From: Symbiodinium sp. CCMP2592
Lineage: Eukaryota; Sar; Dinophyceae; Suessiales; Symbiodiniaceae
Assembly (NCBI GenBank): GCA_905221615.1
Contig: CAJNDT010003557.1
Location: forward strand, 1,621,988-1,685,987
Reading direction: 5' to 3'
DNA length: 64,000 nt
Positions 40,903 through 52,235 of this stretch are shown here, piece by piece (positions within the stretch are counted from its first letter, which is position 1; each line of letters opens with the position of its first letter). A program made the translations under genes and the position numbers. Under the pieces are notes generated by a model, which did no database searches, had not been told where the DNA came from, and saw nothing but the letters and a program-made list of their open reading frames with translations.

Positions 40903-42184
40903 GGCAGGACGTTGCTCCGCTTGTGGTCGAATGTGACGTTGGCAGGAAATAACCCTTGGCTGGCGGAAGCACTCTCGAGACAAATCTGCGCGGGCCAAAG
41001 CTTCTTCAAGTCCTTTAAATCCTGAGCTCCAATCCTTGAAATCTACCAGTTTCCAATGTCGTCAAAGAAAACGAGATGCTAACGCAGTAGAAGATTCGAA
41101 CACCCTGCATGGGCAGACGGCGGAAGCCTTGCCCGGCTATGATATCACGCTGCTACCTCCGTCTGACCTGAGGACTTCGATCCCGGGGGTTCCGAAGGAC
41201 AAGTGCGAGCTGCCTCATGTTGCAGTACCACGATCCTTTGTCTTTGCTGTAGGGCTTGGGAGTTTCGGGTTTTGCCGGGTTTAGGATTTGGGGTATAAGT
41301 TATATATTATGAGTGAGACTCCCTGCAGGAGCTGGCACCTGGAGAACTCTACTTGCCACCACCTCAACTTGAGTGATGCTTTCTTGTACTTCCTGCCTGC
41401 CCAGCAACGTGGCTCAGGCGAGGTTGGTGCAAATACCGATGTGCTGGAACCCTGGAGATTCGAGTATCGGGTCCCGTCAGCCTTCGAAGTCTCCCTTATG
41501 CCGTTCTTGATCTACTATATACCTGGGACTCACATCATTGAGTCGAGAAAATCCCGAGGGGGTCGCATGGATCTCGGATCATAAGGTCAGGAGCTTTCGG
41601 TCCAAACATCCGAACAGTCTGAGAAGCCGTTGGCAGTCACATGTGCATCGAGGTTCATCGATGTGTTCGGCTATGCCTTGCACGGGCCACCGGGCTGAGT
41701 TATTAGTGTGAGAATTAGACTAGGGCCTAGGGTTCCTTTGAAGGGCTCTTAAAAAGTACCTATAAGGGTTACTGCAAGGGCTACTATCCGTAAGGGTTTA
41801 GTACAGGGGCCTTAATAAAGGATCATAGGAGCCAAGCGTGGTTGCGCTTCGCTTCGTGGCTTAAGACATGCGATTGCACAGGGGATAGCTTTGCAGAGTC
41901 AGCATGCAGCTTACTTGGAACAAGTTGCCACGGAGGCTCCCATATCATGGGTAGATTGGCATGGGAGAGGACAGGGGCAATGGTCTGGTCTGTTGTTGTA
42001 TATACTGTATTTAGATTCGATGTATTTCGTGTAGTGTAGCGTAGTGTATTGTACTGTAGTGTAACAGAGTAGAGTCACAAGTTTGTTTGTGTGCGTGTGC
42101 AACAATGCAGGCAATGCAGCACGGTGCAGTGGAGTGGAGCGCACACATGCGACTTTCTCGTGTGGCTGTGCACATTTTGCAGTA
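40903..42184. other. Non-coding DNA
   Basis: No gene is recognised. A run of GTAGTGTA-type words lies at about 42030-42070. A piece near 41795-41822 (CAGGGGCCTTAATAAAGG) resembles the arm of the ATAGGGGC foldback family but has no partner arm. Confidence 0.5.
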
Positions 42185-42263
42185 CCTGGACCCCCAAAGT
42201 ACCTAGAATAATAGCCTTTTGTGGGTATTTGGCCATTATTTTACCTACTTTGGGGGGTCTAGG
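42185..42263. mobile_element. 79-bp foldback element, CTGGACCCC family, copy 3
   Basis: CCTGGACCCCCAAAGTACCT at the left and TACTTTGGGGGGTCTAGG at the right give better-matched inverted ends than copies 1 and 2. The centre AATAATAGCCTTTTGTGGG is shared. It lies about 27-29 kb from the other two copies. Confidence 0.75.
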
Positions 42264-43049
42264 TATTGTTGCTACCAACACGGCGAGGCCCGGGTGCCAA
42301 GACCGCACCGAGAAGCTCGTCCAGGTCAGTGCCGGTTTTTTGCCTGGCTCAAGGTTCTTGGGTTAAGGTTCTGCTTTCAGGCGTGTGAGTTCTCCGTTTT
42401 AGGCATCAGGAGTTTCCTCTCGAGGTTCTGGATCTCCTTATAGGGTTGGTGTTCGCCATTGTCCTCGCGTCTGATGCGAATTCCCCTCGTGGTACCGTAC
42501 CAAGGCTAATTTGCGTTCGCGTGCAGGCACAAAGAGACAGTTGAATCCATCTCCGGCTCCGGCAACATGTCGAAGCGATGGCCTTGGAAAAGCAGTGCAC
42601 CACGTTTCAGTGCCATCTGGATAGATCAGTTGTTGTGACCACGGACTGAAAAGACAAGCAGTATCTCTGACACTCGACGTGCAATGAGGCAAAGCGTTGA
42701 CGAGTACTTGGAGCTAGTGACGAAGGAGGAAGAGGCAAGCCATGGCAATCCTGTCAAGGCATTCAGCTCGTGGTACCTGTCTTCACGGAGGGAGACTGCC
42801 TGTGCTCTTGGGACCAGGGAGAATCACGGAGAGAGAGAGTGTGTGTGTGTGTGTGTGCGTGTGAGAACCTCCACGTACCGTGAGGGGCAATCATCACGTC
42901 GTCGACTTCGTGGCATGAGCCAGAGCATTCGAATCTCTGACCCCGGCACAAGTTTGATTCGGGTGCGCGAGGGACTTGCAGGCTACGCAGACCGTGGACC
43001 GAAGTAATCAAAGATGAAGCCACGAACAGCCACCGGGCTTTCGCAGCGT
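42264..43049. other. Non-coding DNA
   Basis: A short GT run lies at about 42838-42861 next to a GAGA stretch. Open frames up to about 107 codons have no recognisable motif. Confidence 0.5.
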
Positions 43050-44220
43050 TGTTGAAGCTGGGCATCGCTTGCAACAGCGCGTCTCACGGATTGGCTGTGG
43101 TGCAAGCGACAAATACCAGAGCGGCGATTACGCGTGTTTCGTGTGGTGCCGGTACGTAGCCCGTTGAAAACGTGCGCGCTGCTTGTTCATCGCCTGCAAC
43201 GTGTCACAGATTTTGTTCGACAGACAGCGGCGATTACTGGTTTTTCGTCGGGTGCCGGTAGCTCGTTATAGGCACGGAACCGACACACAGTGGCTATTGC
43301 ACGTTTTTGGTCTGATGCCGGTAGCTCGTTGAAAACGTTCTCGGCCACTGGACCTGTGCATCGCTTGCAACAGCGCCTGTCAGACTTTGCTTACGGTGCT
43401 ACCGCCCGCGGCGATTACTCTTTTTTTGTCGAGTGCCGCTAGCTCGTTTGCTTGTGGTGCCGCCAATGGGAACCGGCGGACAGAACTTGCTCAGTGACCG
43501 ACAGTCGACAATGCCGATCACATGCTTGTCGTCCTCGTGCCGGTAGATCGTTGAAACGATCGCACCGCTCGCTGCAGAAACCTTGTCGGTCAACAGCACT
43601 GGTCTAGGATTTTGTTCACGGTACTACCGACAGACAGCGACGATTACTCGTTGCAGGTAGTTCGTTTGATCGTGGTGCTGCCAACAGGAACCGGCGCACA
43701 GAACTTGTCCAGCTGCCTCAAGGCCTCTCGCAGATTTGCTTATACCGGCAGAACCGATGATTGCAGCGATATGCAGCGATTACTACTATTCGTACAGTTT
43801 TTCGTCGGGTGCCTCTAGCTCCTGGACAACCTCGGCGCTGTTCAGGGCAGAGAGCAACGACATGTTTGCGTTGCTTGAAGCAGCGCCTCTCGAGGGTTTG
43901 CTCACGGTGCTACCGACCGGACCGACAGACAGCAGCGAGTACGTTTTTTTTTTCGTCGGATGCCGGTAGCTCCCTCGAAACGTTCGCACTGCTCGTTGCA
44001 GAGACCTTGTTGGTGGAATTTTGGCATAATTTGCAACAGCGGTTGTCACGGATTTTGCTCGACGGAGAGCGGCGATCACTCCTTGTGTCGTCAGGTCCTG
44101 GTAACTCCCTGAAAACGCTCGCGCTTCTCACGGCAAAAAGCTTAAACGCAACAACGCTTGGCGGATTTCGGACGGATCTGACGGACGACGGCGGCGAATA
44201 TACTGGTTCTATCGCAAGAG
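43050..44220. repeat. Degenerate tandem array, unit about 110-230 bp
   Basis: The words GCGGCGATTAC, TCGTCGGGTGCCGGTAGCTC, GTTGAAAACG and TTGCAACAGCG recur in the same order. GCGATTAC-like anchors lie near 43118, 43226, 43404, 43638, 43776, 43932, 44070 and 44198. Units are strongly diverged and variable in length. Short open frames inside show no domain. The array could be an old satellite or a decayed gene-fragment array. Confidence 0.7.
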
Positions 44221-45721
44221 AAGCTGCTCGCGAAACACGTCCTCCCTGGGACCCGCACTGTTCACTGGTTCCGAATCATGGCAGCACAAAGTGAGTTAAA
44301 AAGTGCTGACGAAGGATGCAAACCCAGAAAACTGCCACAAAGCAACACATTGCCGCTCGAACGAGGCCAGAACCCCAAAGGTCACTCGAAGGTCGCGTGC
44401 GTTGGTCAAACCGCAATTCCTTCGTCGGGCCGCGCTCGGATGCGCAGGTTTGATGCGGATTTCCGGAGCAGGGTATTGTCTACGGATTGTAGACGGTAGT
44501 TGTGGAGCCAGCATTTGCTAGCTGCTGTCAGGAAACTACACGGTGCTGCAGAAGACACGGTTTCCTACGTATTCGTGTGGCACGTCGATGCCGAAAACAA
44601 TTCAGCCGTTCAGCTGCGATGCATGGTTCATCTTGGGGCACCCCCGACTCGTGTCAGCTTCACACCCGTGTGAAGAGTGAACGGAGCGTGGTGAGACGAA
44701 CTCTGAGCATGTCAGGATTTCGGATACTGTCAGCAGAAAGAGAGATGGTTTGAATCAGTGTAAAGCTGGCGCGGTGCTGCTGGCGTGAAAGCCCGAAAAA
44801 CAACCTGCTGACATAAATGACCCTGAATGTTTTCTAGCAAATCATGCAGGCATTTCAAATTGATGCGTATATCACTTGCCGTACCGTTAAGATGGCATGA
44901 TGCCAGCATGTTGTTTTAGCCGCGAGTTGTTATTGTAATATATTGTAATCTTCGGCAATGTCAGCACACGCACTTTAAAGATCTCTGGCGCATGATTTGG
45001 GCTTATGGGCGCTGGGATGCGCTGGGTGTATAAGATGGCCTCATCGATGCCATCGCACCCATGCGCTATCATGGGTTTGCGCACGATCGCCTGAGCCCGT
45101 CAGCAACAGCACGTTGCTCGCCTGTTCGCCTACGCTGGCCACCTGCCGCAGTGTGCAGTGTGCACGCCGCCAATCCAAGTGCGTACCGCGGATGTAGCTT
45201 GAGTTCACATGTGTAGCGGCTGCGCATGGGCACGACATGGCACGCCGGTCTGTACATTTTCGTTCTGCCAGCTCGTGTCCGCTCCACGCGTGTTATGTGA
45301 GCCGACGCTATCCCACAATTGGATACAATTGGTTTGTTTGGTTTGCAACGTCCGTCGGGTCGGGGTGCCGCTCGCCCTGCGGCCCCGGCGTCACGCGTCG
45401 AGGTCGTGAGCTGCTGATCTGAATGCATTCGGAAGATTCGTTGCCGAGAGCCGTGTTCACTTCACGGCGACCGATAGCATGCTCTACCGGCGACGTCCAC
45501 CCTGAAACCGCAACGGCAAGCTTCGCATGTGCCCGGACCACGTCCCGAAGGACTTCCGTATCTTCCTTCTACGGACGAGAACAGCATTCCAATACAGGGA
45601 ACTACCGAAGCCGTAACGCATGTCAGCAAATCGGAGCATACCTTCGGGGAAGCGAAAACGCTACTGTAGGTCGTAACATTCAGCGGTGTGGTTCGTGATA
45701 CGGGTTCCTTGCCAAAATCCC
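44221..45721. other. Non-coding DNA
   Basis: Nothing beyond short unrelated open frames is visible. No RNA gene is recognised. Confidence 0.5.
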
Positions 45722-45935
45722 TTTAGTACCACGTGTGGCGTCCGGGCTGGGTTGTGCTTGGTTGTTGTACAACCATAGTACTGGAAGTGCCTCGTTTGGC
45801 GTCCTGGCTGGATTGTGCTTGGTAGTAATATGTAGTAGTACAACTTTAGTACTGGAAATGCCTCGTTTGGCGTCCTGGCTGGATTGTGCTTGGTGCAACT
45901 TTGGCACTGGAAGTGCCTCTTGTGGCTTCCAAGCC
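45722..45935. repeat. Three-copy tandem repeat
   Basis: TGGCGTCC.GGCTGG.TTGTGCTTGGT followed by CAACTTTAGTACTGGAAGTGCCTC-like text occurs three times, starting near 45731, 45798 and 45868. The spacer between copies 2 and 3 is longer because of an extra AGTAATATGTAGTAGTA. Confidence 0.8.
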
Positions 45936-46179
45936 CACCGTTCGGTAGAAAGTTTCAGACGCGGTGTGTGGAAACCATGTTTTGTGTCAGGCGCGTTTAC
46001 TTGGGGAAAAAAACGAATGTTATAACTTCTTATCAGGGCTGAACATGCAGAAGCGACGTTGCAGACTACTCAAGAACGATCATTGGCAGGACGGTGCATG
46101 TCCTGCCTATAACCGATTCTGGCCGGCATCCAGCACCACCTCATGCCAGTCCTTGGCCATGCGGCAGGTTCGCAAACGT

Positions 46180-46394
46180 TTTTTTTTTTTTTTCTGTTCC
46201 ACCTGTCTCCCCTCGCAGGGGCCTTTCCGCCTCCTAAATGGGCCTTCATGCGCCCACCCAGTGGGCGTACAGCTGCACGTCAGCTGTAGCTGCACGTCAG
46301 CGGCACCGTGTACAATGCATGCACACACATTCCCCCATCAGTATCATTCATGCAGTATCTCCACAATACCAGCCAACACCGATCCTTGCGTTAA
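46180..46394 (-). mobile_element. A-tailed SINE-like insertion, minus strand
   Basis: About 215 bp bounded by the direct repeat GCAAACGT (46172-46179 and 46395-46402). The left side starts with a T run of about 14, i.e. an A-tail at the minus-strand 3' end. No ORF is present. Inside is a tandem CAGCTGCACGTCAGCTG-type duplication. I see no clear RNA polymerase III boxes, so the parent RNA is unknown. Confidence 0.55.
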
Positions 46395-46402
46395 GCAAAC
46401 GT

Positions 46403-46938
46403 CCAGCCGCTGTGTGCCGCCACCAGGCACCAGCGGCATCCATCATACCTAGAGCTCTAGCGCGCGCGGCACTGCCGCCCTGGTTGTTGACGGCCTCGCG
46501 GTTGGCGGCAGGTTCCGTGCCGAAACTGTGCAACTTCTGCGCTTCCTCGCGCGACACCGGGCTGCCGCTGTCCCCGCACAGCTGAGGCATGTTGAGGCCT
46601 TGTGCATTCGGTGCCTGGATCTAGTGTTGGCGCTGACGGATTTGAGATTTTGTTGCGCTGTCGCAAACAGGCGCGTGAACAAATGAAACAAACCAATACA
46701 CAACCGCGTGCTACCAACCTCTCCCAACCTTTCGCTTGAATCCGTGGGAATATGACAGTAATATGACAGTACTTGCACAACGGAGTCTGCCGTCATCTGC
46801 CGTCACAACGCGGTGCTGGTGGTGTGAAACAGAGTCGGCTGGATACGGTTTGGAATAAGGTTCGAATTGACGAACTCATTTGCCTTGCGTTTCTAAGCAT
46901 TTATTCGGCCGTTTAGAAAAACATTGAACTTCGAAAGC
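46403..46938. other. Non-coding DNA
   Basis: Short open frames in several phases compete here; none shows a domain. No repeat or RNA gene is recognised. Confidence 0.5.
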
Positions 46939-46945
46939 TCGCAGC

Positions 46946-47187
46946 AAGCCGTTGCCAGCACGGCATTGGGGCAGGCTTGGCCAATGCCGCTCCACCCGCG
47001 TCAGAGGGATGAGCCGCCCCTCGAGCGAGTGCTCGAGCTCGCCGGACCATCAGCAGGCCCCAGTCGCTTGCCGCTGCGCTCGTAGCAGTGGGCAGCGACG
47101 ACCCTAGCGGCGGTAGTTAGCCTGCCTGTGGCAGCATACTGGGACAGCTACCCTGCAGGCGGAAAAGAGGCGCGTAAAAAAAAAAAA
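46946..47187 (+). mobile_element. SINE-like insertion with GGCGCGT-A(n) tail
   Basis: About 242 bp of GC-rich non-coding DNA ending GGAAAAGAGGCGCGT then A12. It is bounded by a possible short duplication TCGCAGC (46939-46945 and 47188-47194). The 3' end closely matches the insertion ending at 51100 (GGAAAAAGGCGCGT then a long A run), and both contain a CTTGCCGCTGCGCT/CCTGCCGCTGCGCT block, so they belong to one family. Confidence 0.6.
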
Positions 47188-47194
47188 TCGCAGC

Positions 47195-49935
47195 TTATCA
47201 TCCCATCGGGTCGGTGGGCGTTCTTGTGGGCCTTCGGGTGCTAGGAAGAAGGTGTCATTCCAATTCCATTCCAAGTGACCACACGTGCCGCCCAACCATT
47301 TGCCCGTGCACGTCGGCAAGCAAAAGAAGGTTGACACTTGTATTAGCGTTTTGCGCATGTTTCGATGGGGCGTTGACGCAAAGCCGTAGTTTTCATGCGA
47401 TTATGGTGTCGTGCCGAGTTTCGTGCAGAACTCTGATCCAACCAGCCATGGATCGCAGCATCCACCTTTGGAATCCTTTGAATGGGCTCAAGTTTGGATC
47501 GTTGCACGGCCGTGAAGGCCAGTGGTGTGTAAGCCGAACAGCATCGTCGGCGTCACGACGGCATTAAACAAAACTTCATGCTTAGTTTGATGGAGACCCG
47601 CTTGTTGACTAGAATGTCACTGGTTCTGTTTGTGCCATGTTAGCTAGACTCGATGGTTGATCTCAACCACGTGTCTCTGAGTCAATGAGCCGCACATGCG
47701 TCGTTTCCAATACTTGTGTGTCTGATCGCCCGTGGGTTTTTCCATCATATCTCCACACACCTCCACAAAGAATGGTTTAATCATTGCCCGCACCTTGTTG
47801 GACCAACGTGGCCTCAGCACAGCATGGAAACCCAAAGCACAATACGTTGTGAGAGTTTTTATGGTTCTTTGAATCCCCTCATTTTGTCCTATAAACGTGC
47901 GAAAGCCGGTTATTATTCACCGCTAGCCGCTTCAGTTACAGGTAAAATTCAAGACTACTGAATGTGAAACTTTGCTGGACTGGCTTCTGGACCTGTGCCC
48001 ACATGCCCACCATGGCGACCAGCACTTTCATGATATGATGTGCCAGCAACTGCCGTCATTGTTTCCATTGCCACACTGCTGCGGCTTACTACGAAAGTAG
48101 GACCTCGAAACCAAGTCCGGCTACGGCGGTGGTCATGTAGCCCGAAGCTGCCAGGATCGCAGAATTTTTTCCGGTGCAAGGACAAGGATCTTCTGGATTT
48201 TCTCGGCTTGACAAATGAAGTCTTGTATGCCGTCCTTCAACTGTTGATCCATTGCCGTCCTTCAACTGTTGATCAATGAGACGAGCGGATTTCGAAGCAG
48301 GTGTCCAGCCTCAGCGCACCGGTAAACCCACGAGAGTAACTGACGGAAGTGCAGCAGATTTGAGGCGACTTTTGCGTGTTCCCTCGTTTTTTCTGGTGAG
48401 GCTTTCATGAATGCAAGGCGTCCTGCCCGCTAAAGATGTTTCAGGTCTGAGTCTTTCAAGCCCTGCTCGCAAAACACCGTTCCGCTGGCGTCCCTTGCAC
48501 CTTTGCGGACCGTATGTGTTTTGCATATCTGTGCATGGGTAGTGCGGCGGTCCAGCTTGCTCGCGGTACCCGTTGCGGCGCAGCGCGCATTCGCCGCCTC
48601 ACTGCTGGAGCACCCGCTCGCAGGCGAGTGCAATGTTGGTGGGGATGAGCCGGGGCTGCACGAGGTTCTAGCCGACGTGCGCTGGCGGCTGACTGACAGT
48701 GCCCTCCAGCCGGCAATGGCCTCGTTGAGACCTCTGCGGGTTTCGCGCTGGCCTTCCAAATTCTTCGTGCGCCGGAACTCTGTCTGCTGGCGTAAAAAAG
48801 ATGTTGTATCCGCGGCACTCAACACGAGCTGCTGCAGACCGCTTATGATGTTACGAGTCATGAGGAGCCCCTAAAGCAGTTCCTTCCCTGTGCTACTAGA
48901 TGCCCGGTCCATGCTATCAGCCGCACTCATCGCAGCCCTAGTCGCCAATTGAGTTGCAGGAGCTCGTGCAAGCCAGAATGTAAAGGCGAGTTCCGGTCGA
49001 TGCGGTGTCCTGCCACACATTGCCACACGGCATTCTCGTACTGAGGTCATGACTGGGTGTTTCGTGATGCCCGTTGCTTCATGCAGCGGACGCCGCCTGA
49101 GACACAATGTGTAGATGGCTGGCGCCTGGAGGAGGGGGCGCAAAAAAAAAACAAACTTCAATTCACGACCTGGTGCTTGCGAGGACTGGTGATGCAATAT
49201 GATGTAAACGGGAAATGCAAAAAAGTGTGTTTGTTGAGGGCTGCTGTCTGTGACGATGCTGAACGCTGGTGACATAATCTGATGCTGCTGATGTTGTTGT
49301 TGTTGCTGCAGGTTCATCCTTACGCTATATGGTACATCATCTAGCGAACTATAACCCATGTCACCATCAACACTACACAGTCACCACCTTCAAATCAAGC
49401 TCCAAATGACCCTGAAAGGGTTAGGGACAAAGAGGGAACGAGGATATCGGGTACCCTCGGAACCCCACTCCGAACTCCCAACTCTGAAGATTACAAACCC
49501 TTGCCGAGACCTTGGTACACTTCTCGATTTGTGCACCATGCTTGAGCCACAACGTGTGGCGTGTCGTCCTTGCGCAGGGGCCATGCTTCAATGGTCCTGG
49601 CAAGCGTGTCATCCTTGCGTCAGGGGCCATGCTTCACTGGTCCTGACAACTGCCTTAGTACACTTCTCGATTTGTGCAGATCGGCTGTGCAAACACACTC
49701 CTCCTCACGCGAGCGTGTCTGAGTGAGCGTGCCAACCCGTGGGGCACTCGAGATGCACAAAGGTCAAACAACATATCGTATCAAGATTGATGCCTGAGAG
49801 ATGCTGGACTATTCCTTCGGCAACACTCGGCAAACTATCACATGCATCCCACACATGCAGATCTCAACACTACAGTCAGTGGGCAATTCCATCGTGGTGC
49901 AAGCGTATCTCGGCTACATGTCGGAATCTGATTGT
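47195..49935. other. Non-coding DNA, downstream flank of the copia fragment
   Basis: No recognisable gene. A 24-bp block (GCCGTCCTTCAACTGTTGATC) is repeated at 48231 and 48255. An A10 tail after GGAGGGGGCGC at about 49141 may mark another SINE end. Between 49510 and 49670 the words CACTTCTCGATTTGTGCA and GGGGCCATGCTTCA.TGGTCCTG each occur twice. The last part could hold the copia LTR, but no second LTR copy is available for comparison. Confidence 0.45.
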
Positions 49936-50680
49936 TCATCGAAGGTTCAAGCGAGCCCGGGCTAATTCCAGAGCCGATCGTTTCAGCGTCTTTGTCAGTG
50001 CATCCGCTGGTAGCTCATTTCCCGACATGTGCTGAATGTCAAAACCCTCGAGGACAGCTTGATCACGGACATACGAACACCTGATACCTACCGTTGTGGT
50101 TCTCGTGGTAATCAATGCACCGTCTTCACGCACCAGGTTGATGACACATGCGGCGTTATCACTGAACAAGCACATCTCCTGATCTCCAGTGATTGCCCTC
50201 AGCAGGTGTTTGATCTGAGCTCCACTTTGACATGTGGTTGCAGCTGCATCTACCTCAGCCTCGAATGCCGACCATGCGCACGTGGTTTGACGACAAGACC
50301 GCCACATCACTACATGATTTCCCCATGCAATCCATACGCCTGATCTGGACCTGGATGCTCTTGTTGCCCAAGAGGCATCACCATAACAGTTCAAGCACTC
50401 TTTCACTGCATCAGTGTAGTCGTAGTGTAGCTTTACATGTTCGGTACCTTTCAAGTACCTCCACGCTCGCGTGCAAAGCTGAAGAACCTTTGCAGGATCA
50501 ATTGTTTGCAGACTCGCCAGTGTGCCAACATATGCACTCAGATCCGGTCTGCTACGTAGGCACACCCACTGTAGACAGCCCAGTTCCTTCTGACACATCT
50601 TCAAATCAGCATAATGCTGACCCGTCTGCTCTTTCGGCATCCACACACCTTCTTCTACATCAGGAAGATTATCACAACCC
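49936..50680 (-). pseudogene. Copia-type pol: end of RT and RNase H
   Basis: The minus-strand frame below the SINE-like insertion encodes the end of a Ty1/copia reverse transcriptase (LGCLQWVCLRSRPDLS, AWRYLKGT) and the RNase H domain: Asp in YGDASWA, Glu in AFEAEVDAA, Asp in FSDNAACV, and the copia-typical ending ELPADALTK. The stop is at 49936-49938. The same frame extends above 50680, but that part is inserted sequence. It continues the fragment at 51101-51466. On its own it is a 5'-truncated piece of a decayed element. Confidence 0.85.
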
Positions 50681-51113
50681 TTGCGGACGCCGCAGGGCCG
50701 AGCCGCCTGCCGCCACGTGGCGGGTAGGGAAGAGAAGGGGTACAGTAGAAGGCTGCACAACAACGTGCGGCAAGAGCAGGACATCCGTGCCATGAAGAAA
50801 AAAGAAATTATCACACGTACCGAGCCCCACCTGCGTTGCGAGCGTCCGCAAGGACAGCGAGCGTGCTCTCCGTAGCGGTTCAGCAGGCCGTCGGTCACAC
50901 GGCGTTAGGGCGCGCCCGGGCCATGCCGGGACCGGCACACACCGATGCGCCGGCCCTGGATGAAGTCCTCCACCTGGCCGACCCTGACGGGCCGAGCCGC
51001 CTGCCGCTGCGCTGAAGCGGCCCTAACTCGGGACCGTGACCGTACTCCACTAGGAGCGGGACCTTCCTGCTGACGGAAAAAGGCGCGTAAAAAAAAAAAA
51101 ATTATCACAACCC
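50668..51113 (+). mobile_element. SINE-like insertion(s) inside copia RT, with target-site duplication
   Basis: ATTATCACAACCC occurs at 50668-50680 and 51101-51113, bracketing 420 bp of foreign DNA that ends in GGCGCGT followed by a run of A. A third, shorter copy ATTATCACA lies inside at 50807-50815 right after GAAGAAAAAAGAA. This suggests two successive A-tailed insertions (50681-50806 and 50816-51100) at the same site. Both contain GGGCCGAGCCGCCTGCCGC. The 433-bp offset shifts the frame by one, and the two copia fragments are in exactly that relative frame. Confidence 0.82.
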
Positions 51114-51466
51114 CCCATCGTGCTCCATCCACGTTTCTTTAACTTTGTGGAAATCCAAGCGTGTTGATGCAAGTAGATCCCGGTGGCATCCCTTCCAATC
51201 TTCATGCCGAGGAAAGATAGCTCATCCTTCACATTAACGGGCGTATTTTCCAGCATGATTGTTTCCCCAACCACCAGGTTCATGTGAGGATTTTGGAGGA
51301 TTCCTTGAACCTTCAAGTCCCACAAACTCGACAGCTTTGCCTTCAGCCTGGCGCAAATTTCCAAATCACCAATGATCAGCGCGTCATCCACGTACATGAC
51401 CATTGCGCCCTGGATCTCGCCACTCGAATCCCGAATCAACCATGTCCCTGACTCCAGGCTCTCCAA
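51101..51466 (-). pseudogene. Copia-type reverse transcriptase, YVDD segment
   Basis: Encodes the catalytic centre of a copia RT (VMYVDDALIIGD) followed by a thumb-like segment (LSFLGMKIGRD, YLHQHAW). It has no ATG of its own. The frame is entered from a diverged reading frame near 51490, where the N-terminal RT segment ends in a stop. The 3' side is cut by the SINE-like insertion at 51100. Confidence 0.85.
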
Positions 51467-51482
51467 GTTCAGCAGTCCGTGT

Positions 51483-52235
51483 TCATGGTGAGGAAGCGGC
51501 TCTATGTAATGTCACACCATCGAGCTCGCCATTTCGCTTTATCTCCCACTGACGGGGGGACCTCCGCAATCCGTAAATCGCTTTCCGAGCACGCCAGATA
51601 AAGCCCTTTTCAAGGAGGCCGAGCTTGTACAGGATACTCGGCGGCTGAATGAGCACCGGTTTCGCATCCGGACTTCGATCAAGTCTGGCATTCAGCAATG
51701 CGCATGAGATGTCCAGGACCACCGCCGTCATGTTGGTGGGACGCCTCGCCAGTAGTGAAAGCAAGATTCTCACGGTCTCCGCACCTGGATTTCCTGCAAA
51801 GTTTTCTGGATCATGTGCCTTTGAGTCCTTCTCGAAGTTTCCACAAGCAACTAGCCGGACTCTAGGATTCCAAGCTTGCTGAATGAGAGCAGCGATTTCC
51901 GAAGCACCCATGTCCGATTTGATGATTATCTCCGAATCCTCCATTGGCTTCTTGGTTAACACCAGCTTACTCGGAACTGGCTTTGCATTTGAGAAGTCGC
52001 TCTGCCGAACTTTCTCCAGCACATTCTTGGTTTCCATGGTGTCTAGCTCCTTGTTGAGTCCTGCCATCCACTTGTTGAGCTCCCACTCCGGAGTCGATGG
52101 ATTCACGAACACCCCTGCATCCGCAGCTTCTGTGACCATCAATCGCTGAGATGTTGCCTCATCCTTGATCATCTGCTGTTCCACCTTGTTGGAGTAGATC
52201 ACATATTTCGTCTTGGTGTTTTCTGGATTTGGCAT
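51483..52235 (-). pseudogene. Copia-type reverse transcriptase, N-terminal part
   Basis: About 250 codons beginning at an ATG (MPNPENTK) that may be fortuitous. Copia RT motifs are visible: VRLVACGN, the motif-A region AVVLDISCALLNARL (Asp retained) and KAIYGLRRSPRQW. A stop follows at 51483, then the YVDD segment resumes in another frame about 15 bases away, so there is at least one indel. Integrase is not found directly upstream; the nearest is at 58851-60381 on the same strand. Confidence 0.85.

Noticed and set aside
42338..42355. Possible relict of the dinoflagellate spliced leader (ends GGCTCAAG)
   Set aside because: Only the last eight bases match. The preceding TTTTTTGCCT does not fit the leader, and no gene follows.
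46855..46880. tRNA B-box-like word GGTTCGAATTG
   Set aside because: No A box at the right distance and no cloverleaf can be drawn. A similar word near 1086 also lacks partners.
49370..49935. Candidate copia 3' LTR
   Set aside because: No matching second copy, no clear polypurine tract, and no TG...CA boundary that could be confirmed; the other LTR would lie outside the window or be lost.
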